Assembly (NCBI GenBank): GCA_902539235.1 | Contig: CACBIC010000001.1 | Location: 1-64,000, forward strand | Reading direction: 5' to 3' | From: an uncultured Pelagibacteraceae bacterium | GTDB lineage: Bacteria; Pseudomonadota; Alphaproteobacteria; Pelagibacterales; Pelagibacteraceae | Length of the DNA: 64,000 nucleotides | Shown: in pieces, positions 9,252 through 18,632 of the stretch | Numbering within the stretch: the stretch's first letter is position 1 | Layout: each line of letters begins with the position of its first letter | Position numbers and translations under genes: made by a program | Notes under the pieces: generated by a model | The model's database searches: none | What the model saw: the letters and a program-made list of their open reading frames with translations, nothing else | What the model was told of the DNA's origin: nothing

Positions 9252-10163
9252 ACCTTTAAGGTGCTCAATTATACTTTCAGATAAAGCTTGTAGATCATAA
9301 CCACCTTCCAAAAAAGAAATTACTCTTCCTTTTGAATGAATATTAGCAATTTCAATTATTTTTTTTGTAATCGTAAAAAAGTCGGTAGATTCTAAGTTTA
9401 TATTTGCTAGGGGGTCTCTTTTATGGGCATCAAAACCAGCAGAAATTAAAATAACTTCTGGCTTAAACTTTTCTACAGGAGTTAAAACTTTTTTTTCGAA
9501 AGTATCGATAAATTCTTTACTTTTTATGCCAGCTTTTAAAGTAGCGTTATAAATATTACCTACACCTGTTTCATTTTCAGCTCCCGTGCCAGGAAATAAT
9601 GGAAATTCATGAGAAGATCCATAAGCAACGGACTTGTCTTTAAAAAAGATTTCTTGGGTTCCGTTACCATGATGAACATCAAAATCAATAATAGCTACTT
9701 TTCCTATATCATATTTTTTTTGTAAATATCGTGCTGCAACTGCTACATTATTTATAAAACAAAAACCGTTAGCACGAACAGTTTCTGCATGATGTCCTGG
9801 AGGTCTAACTGCACAAAAAACTCGCTCGCTATTCTTAATTAAATCATCACAAGCGGCAATACCTGAACCACAAGATCTTAAAATTGCATTTTCACTATCA
9901 GGACATAACATTGTATCTGCGTAAGGTTCTTTCTCGACACCAACAATCCCTTCTTTTGGAATATTAGCAAATATCTGTTCAATATGTTTCTTAGGGTGTA
10001 CTAATGAAACTATTTCTAAATCAACCTTAGGAGCCTCTTTAAACTCTACTTTTAAATCAGATGATTTGATAGACTCTAGAATACTATCTAATCTTTCTTT
10101 TCTCTCTGGATGACCTTGTCCATTAAATTTTAGTAAACAATCTGGATGACTGTATACAATCAT
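9234..10163 (-). CDS. Histone deacetylase-family (AcuC/acetylpolyamine amidohydrolase-like) deacetylase
   Basis: GHPERKERL, RPPGHHAE, GFCFINNVAVAARYLQ, IDFDVHHGNGTQEIF, SAGFDAHKRDPLA, EGGYDL. Confidence 0.93.
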   Translation of the reverse strand: MIVYSHPDCLLKFNGQGHPERKERLDSILESIKSSDLKVEFKEAPKVDLEIVSLVHPKKHIEQIFANIPKEGIVGVEKEPYADTMLCPDSENAILRSCGSGIAACDDLIKNSERVFCAVRPPGHHAETVRANGFCFINNVAVAARYLQKKYDIGKVAIIDFDVHHGNGTQEIFFKDKSVAYGSSHEFPLFPGTGAENETGVGNIYNATLKAGIKSKEFIDTFEKKVLTPVEKFKPEVILISAGFDAHKRDPLANINLESTDFFTITKKIIEIANIHSKGRVISFLEGGYDLQALSESIIEHLKGLKTHI

Positions 10164-10906
10164 CTTAAATTTTTAATTTTTCCGCCGTCTATTGAAAAAT
10201 TTTTAAAATTTGAATTTTTATCTTTAATCAATTTATAAGCTAAATTTGCGACTTCTTCAGGTTTTGTAGGTCTTTTTATTTTCTCAACTTTGCACCTTTG
10301 TTTTAAAATTTGTTTAATGCTTCTTTTAAATATTTTTGCGTCTGTTTGTAGAAGTTTTTCTAGTCTACTTGTTAAAGTCATACCCGGATGAATTATCGAT
10401 ACAGAAACTTTATCAATTTTACCTTGCATAGCTAAAGCTTTTGAAAAATTATTTAATGCTGAATTAACAGCGCCGCCAATCATAAATGTATTTGAAGGAT
10501 TTCTAGCGGCCCCTCCTCCAATATTAATAACTTTTCCTTTGCTTTTTTTGAGAGCAGGCCAAAAAGCTCTGCTTAATCTTACTGCAGCTTTAAATTTTAA
10601 ATTAAATCCATCTTCCCAGATATTGTCATTCAAATTTAAAAATTTTCCTCCCTTTGTTGCCCCTGCTACATTTATGAGGAAATCCAATTTTTTAATTTTT
10701 TTAGCAATTGAATTGCATGCAGATAATGACCTCAAGTCTTTAGAAATGATTAAAGAATTTTTTGGAAATTTTAAATTCTTTTGAAAACTTTTTAATTTAC
10801 TTTTTGATCTTGAAACTAAAATAACTTTAATTTTTTTATCATTAAGTTTATCAGCTATTGCTGCTCCGATGCCTTGGCTAGCTCCTGTGATTAATGCTGT
10901 TTTCAT
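10160..10906 (-). CDS. Short-chain dehydrogenase/reductase family protein with atypical catalytic site
   Basis: TGASQGIG nucleotide-binding motif and NVAG; canonical YxxxK replaced by FMIGGAVN. Confidence 0.85.
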   Translation of the reverse strand: MKTALITGASQGIGAAIADKLNDKKIKVILVSRSKSKLKSFQKNLKFPKNSLIISKDLRSLSACNSIAKKIKKLDFLINVAGATKGGKFLNLNDNIWEDGFNLKFKAAVRLSRAFWPALKKSKGKVINIGGGAARNPSNTFMIGGAVNSALNNFSKALAMQGKIDKVSVSIIHPGMTLTSRLEKLLQTDAKIFKRSIKQILKQRCKVEKIKRPTKPEEVANLAYKLIKDKNSNFKNFSIDGGKIKNLR

Positions 10907-11682
10907 AAGATCTTAATACTAATATCTCTTAAATTTTCGTAAGTCACAATAATTTTATCTTTCATATTAATTTTGTATGGTTGGGTTAAAGAACCACAAA
11001 GTAGATAATCTCCTTTTTTAAAGCTTATATTTTTATCTTTAAACTCATCAACAAAAGCATTTAACGAATCTCTAGGATCTATTCTTTTTGTTCCAGTGAA
11101 ATAAGGTTCAGTAACATTATCGTTGATTTTTAATTTTATTTTAATTTTATTAACATCTGTAGTTTGCCAATTCTTTATCTCTTCTCCAATAATAATCTTA
11201 CCTCCATTTCCATGATCAGAAATTCCAAGATACATTTGAACTAATTTATTAAATTTATTTTTTGAGCTTTGTACATATCTAGAAGATGTAATATCAATAG
11301 CTGTATATAATTTAAAATTATTTATTTTATTTAGTAATTCGCCATCAATTTTTACATCTTGATCAATTTCAAATGCATATTCACATTCCAAGTTGGAGTA
11401 AGGGATTTCTGAATATTCAATCGTGCAATTAGAAGGTAAAATAGTTTCTTTAAAAATTTTACCTGGAACAGGCCCATCAAAGCCTTCCTCTTTTTGAACT
11501 TCTTTTGCGACTGCCCCTATTTTCCAACCAACTGTTTTTTTATCCAATTCTTCATAAAATAAATTTAAAGCTTTGTATGCTTCATCTCGATTTTTTGGAA
11601 TTTCATTTTCACTGAACCCATTTAGATCAACTAAAGTTTTTTTCATCCACGCGTTTGCTAGTTCTGTACCCAACTTGTTCAT
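10903..11682 (-). CDS. FAH/MhpD-family protein (2-keto-4-pentenoate hydratase-like)
   Basis: GWKIGA, GPVPGKIF, ECEYAFEI, ISDHGNGGKIIIG, KKGDYLLCGSLTQP resemble 2-oxo-pent-4-enoate/hepta-3-ene-dioate hydratases. Confidence 0.8.
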   Translation of the reverse strand: MNKLGTELANAWMKKTLVDLNGFSENEIPKNRDEAYKALNLFYEELDKKTVGWKIGAVAKEVQKEEGFDGPVPGKIFKETILPSNCTIEYSEIPYSNLECEYAFEIDQDVKIDGELLNKINNFKLYTAIDITSSRYVQSSKNKFNKLVQMYLGISDHGNGGKIIIGEEIKNWQTTDVNKIKIKLKINDNVTEPYFTGTKRIDPRDSLNAFVDEFKDKNISFKKGDYLLCGSLTQPYKINMKDKIIVTYENLRDISIKIL

Positions 11683-11733
11683 AATAAAAATTATATTTAA
11701 TTGATAAACTTCTTTAAATGATATTAATAGATT

Positions 11734-12687
11734 ATGGAATTAACAATCGAAAAAGCCAAGTTTCATCAAATTTCCTTAAAACAAGTAAGTGAAGCTTTAA
11801 AAAAAGGTTTATCAAAAAATTATAATGAAGTTGATGTTTCAATTGTTGAATGTCCTGATCTAAGAAAGTGGGATTGCCCTGCTGAAGGTATAAGTGGAAA
11901 CCAAAAAATCATAGATGTTGGAGGTGAGCCATACATGCACGATAAAAGGTTCATAGGCACAGAATTTGATTATGAAGAAATAGCAAAAAAAATAGGCTCT
12001 GAAAAATCATATGCTTTAGGTGCGGGATCAGGAGCTATGTCGTGCTTAGAGGGTCACTGTGGAGAGCTTATCATTAATGAAAATTTAATAACGAACGAGT
12101 CAAAATCAATAATTGCTCAAATTGATGAAAATAAAAAATGTAAATCAACTTCTTACAATCACCGAAAGCATGGCGGACTAGGAAATATCTATTACTCTGA
12201 GGGGAAAAAAGGAGATGTTATAAAAATTAAAATTAAAGGAAGGTCAGGTGAGCAAGGCTCTTTACCTCAATCTATGAGAACTGCACTAATTGAAAATTTA
12301 CAAACAAACTTTAGTGTTGCGCTGGGTGGTGTGTTTAGGATCTTAAATGGTAAGATAAAATCCCATGTCCAACCAGATTATGCAGATATAAAACACGAAT
12401 ATTATGATCCAAAACAAATGAAATGTGTTAAAGATTTTTTACAATTTTACGAACCTATAGGGCCACATTTACAATGCTATTCAGTTTTATGGACTAATGA
12501 TCCCTCTGGAGGAAAATTAGATTTAAGAGAGTCAGGAGAACACACTCATTTTCATTCTTATAAAGGTGCTCAAGATGCCGGCCACTATCATTTCGATGTA
12601 ACGCCTGGTGAAATTGAATATGAATGTTATTTTAATATTGCAGAGGAAGTTCACAGAGTTAATAATATATATAAAGAATTGAGATAA
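11734..12687 (+). CDS. DUF1907 / C11orf54 (PTD012)-like putative metal-dependent ester hydrolase
   Basis: VECPDL, GGEPYM, GAGSGA, ALGGVFRILNGKIKSHVQPDY, GEHTHFHSYKGAQDAGHYHFDVTPGEIEYECYF match the human C11orf54 pattern as recalled. Confidence 0.85.
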   Translation: MELTIEKAKFHQISLKQVSEALKKGLSKNYNEVDVSIVECPDLRKWDCPAEGISGNQKIIDVGGEPYMHDKRFIGTEFDYEEIAKKIGSEKSYALGAGSGAMSCLEGHCGELIINENLITNESKSIIAQIDENKKCKSTSYNHRKHGGLGNIYYSEGKKGDVIKIKIKGRSGEQGSLPQSMRTALIENLQTNFSVALGGVFRILNGKIKSHVQPDYADIKHEYYDPKQMKCVKDFLQFYEPIGPHLQCYSVLWTNDPSGGKLDLRESGEHTHFHSYKGAQDAGHYHFDVTPGEIEYECYFNIAEEVHRVNNIYKELR

Positions 12688-12690
12688 AAA

Positions 12691-13617
12691 TTAATCTTTT
12701 TTAATTGGTATAGTTGGGTGTCTCGCAGTAGATGTAACTATATTTTTCTTTAACTTCATTTCTCTCATAACTATGTAAAGTCCAGCTGCAATAATTATTG
12801 CATTTCCTACATAATTATTAATTGTGGGAATTTCGCCAAACACTATGTAACCTAGCAACACTCCTGCAAATATCTGAACATAAATAATCGATCCAAAAAT
12901 AGCGCCAGGAAGATGTCTTGCTGCATTAATTACTAAAATCATCGCTGTTCCTCTAAAAATGCCAGAGATACCATTTAAAACTAAATCATTAAAATTCATA
13001 GTTTTAAAGGAAAAGATTACAAATATGCCTGAAAATATAATCATTAATATTTTTCCATATATAATAAATGAGAATATACTTTCCTGATATCCGTATTTTC
13101 TAACAATCAGATAGCTAGCTGCTGCGCAAAGTGGGCATAATAAAGCTACAAAAACATATGCATCAATTTTTGAGCCAAATGGATCAATTGAGATTAAAGC
13201 CCCTACTAATCCAAAGATAATTGCAGTAAACCTCTTCCATCTCACTACCTCATTTAAAAAAAAAACTGAACCAATCGTTATGATTAATGGAGTTAAAAAA
13301 ACAATGCTGTACATTGTAACCATTGGCATTAAATAAAATCCTGTGTAAGCAAAGAAAACTGCTAGCGCCATTGTTAAAGATCTAAAAAAATGTACTTTAA
13401 AATTTGCGCCCTTTAATTTATTCCATCCATCTAAAGTTTGTGTGTAAAGTATTACAGGTATTAAGGCGAACCAAGAATTAACAAAAATAATTTGAGTAAT
13501 TTTATAATCTTCTGCAATATATTTTACTATTGCATCTTGAGAAACAAACAAAAAATAACCTAAACAGGCGAAAAAAAACTCTGGGAGATAATTTTTCTCC
13601 GATGTTGATGAACTCAT
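12691..13617 (-). CDS. EamA/DMT-family transporter
   Basis: About 10 hydrophobic segments; FFAYTGFYLMPMVTMYSIVFLTPLIITIGSVFFLNEVVRWKRF and C-terminal FGEIPTINNYVGNAIIIAAGLYIVMRE typical of EamA. Confidence 0.9.
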   Translation of the reverse strand: MSSSTSEKNYLPEFFFACLGYFLFVSQDAIVKYIAEDYKITQIIFVNSWFALIPVILYTQTLDGWNKLKGANFKVHFFRSLTMALAVFFAYTGFYLMPMVTMYSIVFLTPLIITIGSVFFLNEVVRWKRFTAIIFGLVGALISIDPFGSKIDAYVFVALLCPLCAAASYLIVRKYGYQESIFSFIIYGKILMIIFSGIFVIFSFKTMNFNDLVLNGISGIFRGTAMILVINAARHLPGAIFGSIIYVQIFAGVLLGYIVFGEIPTINNYVGNAIIIAAGLYIVMREMKLKKNIVTSTARHPTIPIKKD

Positions 13618-14600
13618 TAAATAATATTCGCTAAATCTCTTTTAGTTCCTTTGAAAGTAGGAAGAGGATATTTATAAGACCATTTTCTTGGAATGCATTT
13701 TACTTTAGCTTTTTCCCATAAAGCAATCCATTGTTTATAATTTCGTACTTTTATGTTGTTTTTGTTTTTACTTTTAACAATAAAATTAGGCAATGGATCT
13801 CTTCCTGAAGGCTGACCTGCTTTATTATATCTCAAGTCCATACTTATTCTAAAATATTTTGATTTATTTGGTAGTGAACAATGAAGTAAATATCTATTTA
13901 ATAATATTATATCGCCGACATCAGCTTCAAGAGGTACGGTAGACAACTTATCAATTATTTCTTTGCCTCTAACTTCTACTTGTCCCTTACTTCCATAATC
14001 ATGGTTAACAAGTCCAAATTTATGACTTTCTTTTACAGCAAGCATACAGCCATTTTCTATTCTTGTTTTAGTAAAAGGTATCCAACAAGTTACTAATTCA
14101 GTACCCTTCTGTCCTTTTTTATTCATAACGCCAGCATCTTGATGCCAAGGTGTTCTTCCAACTAGGCCGTCATTTAAATTCTTTTTTGAAACACCTTTTT
14201 CAGGTTGTTTAATTCTTGAATTTTGACAAGGATTAGAAGCTATTTCGGGACCTAGAATTTTTTCAATCTTATTTAAAATCTTTTTATTATTAATTAAATT
14301 CCATATTGATTGACTTGCAAAAAAATCACTATTAGCGTTTATGTTTTTTTCAGGAAGTCTAATGTTAAAATATTGGTCAAGCTCGGGAATATCTAAAGAA
14401 ACCAAATATGAGTATTTTTTCTTAAACTCATAATTTAATACTTTCACTTTATGATTTTTTGGAACGAATCTATGAATAAGCCTATCCATGATAAAAGCCA
14501 TATCATTCAAAATTGGCTCTAAATCCTCTTTATAATTTAAAACGCCTTTTAATCTTATGAAACCTTGTTTCTCAAAAATTCTCTTAATATTTTGGCTCAT
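13617..14600 (-). CDS. Phytanoyl-CoA dioxygenase (PhyH)-family Fe(II)/2OG oxygenase
   Basis: TPWHQDAGVM (HxD), GDIILLNRYLLHCSLPN distal His, FRISMDLRYN. Confidence 0.88.
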   Translation of the reverse strand: MSQNIKRIFEKQGFIRLKGVLNYKEDLEPILNDMAFIMDRLIHRFVPKNHKVKVLNYEFKKKYSYLVSLDIPELDQYFNIRLPEKNINANSDFFASQSIWNLINNKKILNKIEKILGPEIASNPCQNSRIKQPEKGVSKKNLNDGLVGRTPWHQDAGVMNKKGQKGTELVTCWIPFTKTRIENGCMLAVKESHKFGLVNHDYGSKGQVEVRGKEIIDKLSTVPLEADVGDIILLNRYLLHCSLPNKSKYFRISMDLRYNKAGQPSGRDPLPNFIVKSKNKNNIKVRNYKQWIALWEKAKVKCIPRKWSYKYPLPTFKGTKRDLANII

Positions 14601-14641
14601 TGAATTGATAGTACTAATTTGAAAATATTATCAAACTCATT

Positions 14642-15439
14642 TTAGACTGCAAGAGCTTTTCTCATCTCTTCGTCATTCATCTTTTTACCCAGATAGGCTT
14701 CTATTACTGCATTATCGTCTTTAACTTGACTAGGTGTTCCCTCGGCAATTTTTTGCCCATGATCGAGAACTGTCACAGTATTACAGGTATCCATAACTAC
14801 TTTTAATATGTGCTCTATTATAATAAGTGTTAATCCATACTTATCTTTTAATTGCATGATTATCTTCATAAGATTATCAACGTTAACTGGAGATAGTCCT
14901 GCTGCAGGTTCATCTAACATCAATAATTTTGGTTTCATGGCTATTGCTCTAGCTAAAACTAACAAACGTCTTTGGCCTCCAGATAACTCACTTGCATTTA
15001 ATTCTGCATAATCTGCGAGACCTACAAAGGATAATAGTTCCATCATTTCATCTTTGATTTCTTTTTCCTGATCCCAAATTTTCTTTCTTCCAATTACAGC
15101 ATCAAAAAATTTATATTTTACTCTTGTGTGGTAGCCAGACATAACATTATTAATTACTGACATATCTTGGTAAAGTCTTAATAGCTGGAAAGTTCTAGAT
15201 AAACCCAACGCTCCAATCTTATGAGGAGGTTCATTGGTAATATCATGACCATCGAATTCAATATAACTACCTGGATCAGGATCATAAACACCGGAAACTA
15301 AATTAAAAAAAGTGCTTTTTCCTGAACCATTAGGGCCTATTATCCCTCTGATTTCTCCAGCTGGTAACTCGAAGTCAACTTTATTAATAGCTTTTAAACC
15401 ACCAAAAGCTTTCATTAAATTTTTTGTTTTAAGCAACAT
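14642..15439 (-). CDS. livG: Branched-chain amino acid-type ABC transporter ATP-binding protein
   Basis: GPNGSGKST Walker A, LSGGQRR signature, LLMLDEPAAGLSP Walker B; LivG-type length and context. Confidence 0.94.
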   Translation of the reverse strand: MLLKTKNLMKAFGGLKAINKVDFELPAGEIRGIIGPNGSGKSTFFNLVSGVYDPDPGSYIEFDGHDITNEPPHKIGALGLSRTFQLLRLYQDMSVINNVMSGYHTRVKYKFFDAVIGRKKIWDQEKEIKDEMMELLSFVGLADYAELNASELSGGQRRLLVLARAIAMKPKLLMLDEPAAGLSPVNVDNLMKIIMQLKDKYGLTLIIIEHILKVVMDTCNTVTVLDHGQKIAEGTPSQVKDDNAVIEAYLGKKMNDEEMRKALAV

Positions 15440-16428
15440 TACTTGCCTTCCTCAACTTTCTTTTTTTTAAATCTTTTATCTATAAATATCTTATCTATAA
15501 ATCCACCAATACCTTTTGGCATGAATAAAATTGTTAAAACAATTGTTAAGCCAAATATAAATAGTTGATACTCATAAAGAGGACGAGTTAAATCATAGAC
15601 AATTGTAATTATTATTGCTCCTATTATTCCACCCCAAATGTGCCCTAGGCCTCCAAAAACAACCATTGCTAAAAAAGTTACCATCTCAATAACTGTATAA
15701 TTATTTGGATGGATATAACCTGGTGGAAGGTGCGCATATACAGCTCCAGCAGCTCCAGCAAACATTGCGCTTAATATAAATGCCAAAATTTTGTATTTTT
15801 TTATATCTATTCCAGATGCTGCTGCAGAAATTGGATCTTCTCTTACTGACATAAATGCTCTTCCAATAGAGGATTTTAAAATACTGTAAGAAAAGTAAAC
15901 AGCAATTATCATAACTGGTAGGGATATATAATAATATTTATCTGGTGTATCGAATGGAACTCCAAAGATTACAGGTTGAGAAATACTTGAAATTCCATAT
16001 GTTGAATTAAAAAATTCTCCGTTCTCAATAAATAATCTTATTGCTTCTCCCCCTCCTAATGTGGCTAAAGCTAAATAAGGTCCTTCTAATCTAAATGATG
16101 GAATTCCAAAAGCTATTCCAAATAACCCTGTTACTATGATCGCTGCTGGTAAAGTCATCCATAAGTCAGAACCTAAATACATAAACATACATCCAGCTGT
16201 GTAAGAACCGACTGCATATAGACCAACGTGTCCTACAGTGACCTGACCGCAATAACCTTTAACAATGTTTAGTCCCGCAGCAACAATTATATTTATAAAT
16301 ATTAAGCTTGATAAGTGTGATTGATATAAATCAGTAAAAAAAATTGATGGTACAGTTAAAAGTATTAAATAAGCGATTATAAAACCTAAAAATGGGTACT
16401 GGCTTATTATTTTCTTAACTTTTTCCAT
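15439..16428 (-). CDS. livM: Branched-chain amino acid-type ABC transporter permease
   Basis: NIVKGYCGQVTVGHVGLYAVGSYTA, FRLEGPYLALATLGGGEAIRL, VREDPISAAASGIDIKKYK LivM motifs. Confidence 0.94.
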   Translation of the reverse strand: MEKVKKIISQYPFLGFIIAYLILLTVPSIFFTDLYQSHLSSLIFINIIVAAGLNIVKGYCGQVTVGHVGLYAVGSYTAGCMFMYLGSDLWMTLPAAIIVTGLFGIAFGIPSFRLEGPYLALATLGGGEAIRLFIENGEFFNSTYGISSISQPVIFGVPFDTPDKYYYISLPVMIIAVYFSYSILKSSIGRAFMSVREDPISAAASGIDIKKYKILAFILSAMFAGAAGAVYAHLPPGYIHPNNYTVIEMVTFLAMVVFGGLGHIWGGIIGAIIITIVYDLTRPLYEYQLFIFGLTIVLTILFMPKGIGGFIDKIFIDKRFKKKKVEEGK

Positions 16429-17294
16429 TAACCTGCCTCTCTCATTAAATAATCAGAGTCATGTGAAGAAGTTAGCAATTTTTTATTAGTTTTTTTTATT
16501 TTCGGTAAATAGCTGACATTTTTATATCTCCAAACAACCGGTTTGCTTAGAGCATAACTTCCATATATAAAAAATCTTTTTTTCCCTTTAATCTCTTTAA
16601 ATAATGAGACACCGTGATATGAATTAGGAGTAGATTGAAAGAAAATTACACTACCTTTTGATGGGGTAAATTCTTTTACTTTTACAAGTTCAGAAATACT
16701 CGGAAATCTTTTAAAACTTTTTCTAAATTTCATATTTGTCCTTTTTTTAAAAATAGATAATGCTCCACCATTTTTTTTTGGTATGTCGTTTAAATAAATT
16801 AGGAAATTATAAAGTCTTGTAACATCATCTCTATGTGGCCTCAATCTGTAACCACCTCTAGATACCGAAAAATCTATGTCTAAATTTACATTTGGATTTT
16901 TATAAGTCTTTCCTAGCATTTTCATTAGTTCTTTAGAATTCATTAATTTTTTATTAGTAAATTTTTCTCTTAAAAATTTTTGTGGCAAAAACGTATTGGA
17001 CCAACCGTAATTCTTAAAGGTTTTTTTAAATCTTTTTTCAACTTTTTTGTAAAAGGACTGACTATTAAATTGTTTATACAATTTATTAGATAGTTTTGAC
17101 TTTTTTAAATAATTTTTAAAGTTGCTTGATCCTTTATTAATTCTATTTCTTCCACCTTGTATTAAGTCATCAAACGCATTTGCATTTTTGATTTCATTTA
17201 TAAGTTTATCGCAATCTTTTTTTGAAATAATTCCTTTGCCAACCATCACAGGAAAGTTGCTTTTCACTTTCATTAATCCGTTAACATTTATCAT
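16428..17294 (-). CDS. 2OG-Fe(II) oxygenase (prolyl 4-hydroxylase-like fold)
   Basis: GGYRLRPHRDDVTRLYNFLIYLND (HxD), GGALSIF, GSVIFFQSTPNSYHGVSLF (distal His), RFFIYGSYA. Confidence 0.82.
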   Translation of the reverse strand: MINVNGLMKVKSNFPVMVGKGIISKKDCDKLINEIKNANAFDDLIQGGRNRINKGSSNFKNYLKKSKLSNKLYKQFNSQSFYKKVEKRFKKTFKNYGWSNTFLPQKFLREKFTNKKLMNSKELMKMLGKTYKNPNVNLDIDFSVSRGGYRLRPHRDDVTRLYNFLIYLNDIPKKNGGALSIFKKRTNMKFRKSFKRFPSISELVKVKEFTPSKGSVIFFQSTPNSYHGVSLFKEIKGKKRFFIYGSYALSKPVVWRYKNVSYLPKIKKTNKKLLTSSHDSDYLMREAG

Positions 17295-17310
17295 TTTTAT
17301 GATTCCCTTA

Positions 17311-17345
17311 GAAAAATGAGCGGTGTATTAAACACCGCTCATAAA
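17311..17345 (-). terminator. Rho-independent terminator downstream of livK
   Basis: Perfect 10-bp stem TGAGCGGTGT / ACACCGCTCA (17317-17326 / 17332-17341), 5-nt loop, followed on the - strand by ATTTTTC. Confidence 0.85.
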
Positions 17346-17354
17346 TTTTTTTAA

Positions 17355-18551
17355 TTATAGACCGTCACTTGGGTTGAATGTAACTGTACCAGCAACTGCT
17401 GTTTTCCAGTTTTTTCCACCTCTTGAGTATTTGATCATAACTGGTGTTTTGTTACCATCTCTACACTCTGGTGAACCATTCGCACAAAAACTAATTGGTC
17501 CTGAAGCTAATCCAGTAAAATTAGTTATGCCAGCGATAGCATCTCTGACAGCTAACCTATCAGCAGCTAAATCACCTGTGAATTTAGCAGAAGCTTTTGT
17601 CAATGCAGGTTTAAGCATGTCTAAAAGATCTTGCATTTGTGAAAAGTCGTGACCTGGTGTTACACCGTAGGTGTCTTTGATCTTCTTCACAAATTTTTTA
17701 GCGATTGGTCTTGTGTCTGAAGCAGCGAAAGCAGCTGAGTAAACAACTCCAACCGCAGCTTTACCTGCGTTTGTTGGCACTTCTACTTTTGAAGCTACTG
17801 AGTTTGCTACTCTGTGTACGCTTTTTGGTATTCCAACTTCATATGATTGAACAAGCATACGAACTGTTTCATCAACTAGACCAGATAAAACTATTACATC
17901 TGGGTTAGTAGCTTTAGCTTTCATTAAGTAAGATCTAAAGTCAGTTTCTTTTTCACCGGCTTGAACTGCATAAGTTGGTTCAACTCCGTACTCGTCTTTC
18001 ATAAATTGTATCATCTCTTTAGCAAAAACCATGCTGGCTTGGTCAGGCACATAGATATACGCTATCTTTTTACCTTGTTGCTCAGCAGTGAATTTACCTT
18101 GTACAAGTTTATAAAATCTAGAAGATACTGGTACTCTGAATATATATTCACTTCCCTGCATAGTGATTTTAGAACTTGTAGAGTGAGGTATAATTTGCGG
18201 AACTTTTGCTTTAGTTATAACTGGAACCATTGGTAAAGTTACAGAACTACAGCTTGATCCGATTATTACGTGAACTTTGTCTTGGTAGGCAAGTTTTGTA
18301 GCATTCGCTACTCCTTTTTCTGATTTACACTCATCGTTATATAGAGTTAAATCAATTTTTCTACCATTGATACCGCCTTCTTTATTCCACATCTCTACAG
18401 TATCAGTTATTAATTCACCGTGCTTATATCCAACATCTGATAACATTCTAAATGAAACACCAATTTTGATGTCATTTGCTTGTGCTATTGATGATAGGGC
18501 TAAACCAGCAGTGAATACTAGTGTCGAAAAAATAACTTTTAATTTTTTCAT
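17355..18551 (-). CDS. livK: Branched-chain amino acid-type ABC transporter substrate-binding protein (start at 18551; ORF track extends to 18611)
   Basis: MKKLKVIFSTLVFTAGLALSSIAQA signal peptide after GAGGGAAAT SD; DIKIGVSFRMLSDVGYKHGEL, GGINGRKIDLTLYNDE, VIIGSSCSSVTLPMVPV. Confidence 0.93.
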   Translation of the reverse strand: MKKLKVIFSTLVFTAGLALSSIAQANDIKIGVSFRMLSDVGYKHGELITDTVEMWNKEGGINGRKIDLTLYNDECKSEKGVANATKLAYQDKVHVIIGSSCSSVTLPMVPVITKAKVPQIIPHSTSSKITMQGSEYIFRVPVSSRFYKLVQGKFTAEQQGKKIAYIYVPDQASMVFAKEMIQFMKDEYGVEPTYAVQAGEKETDFRSYLMKAKATNPDVIVLSGLVDETVRMLVQSYEVGIPKSVHRVANSVASKVEVPTNAGKAAVGVVYSAAFAASDTRPIAKKFVKKIKDTYGVTPGHDFSQMQDLLDMLKPALTKASAKFTGDLAADRLAVRDAIAGITNFTGLASGPISFCANGSPECRDGNKTPVMIKYSRGGKNWKTAVAGTVTFNPSDGL

Positions 18552-18594
18552 ATTTCCCTCTTTCCTTTTTATTTTAAATCTTCGGCGTTTTTGA

Positions 18595-18632
18595 TTGACG
18601 TCAAAGATCAAATTTAATTAAATGCATTTAAT
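18595..18632. promoter_or_regulatory. Divergent livK/livF promoter region with two perfect palindromes (TTGACGTCAA 18595-18604; ATTAAATGCATTTAAT 18617-18632)
   Basis: Perfect inverted repeats in the 110-bp gap between the livK start (18551) and the livF start (18662). Confidence 0.5.

Noticed and set aside
17374-18594. Several + strand ORFs opposite livK (17374, 17705, 17961, 18367)
   Set aside because: All are antisense to a well-supported LivK with signal peptide and SD.
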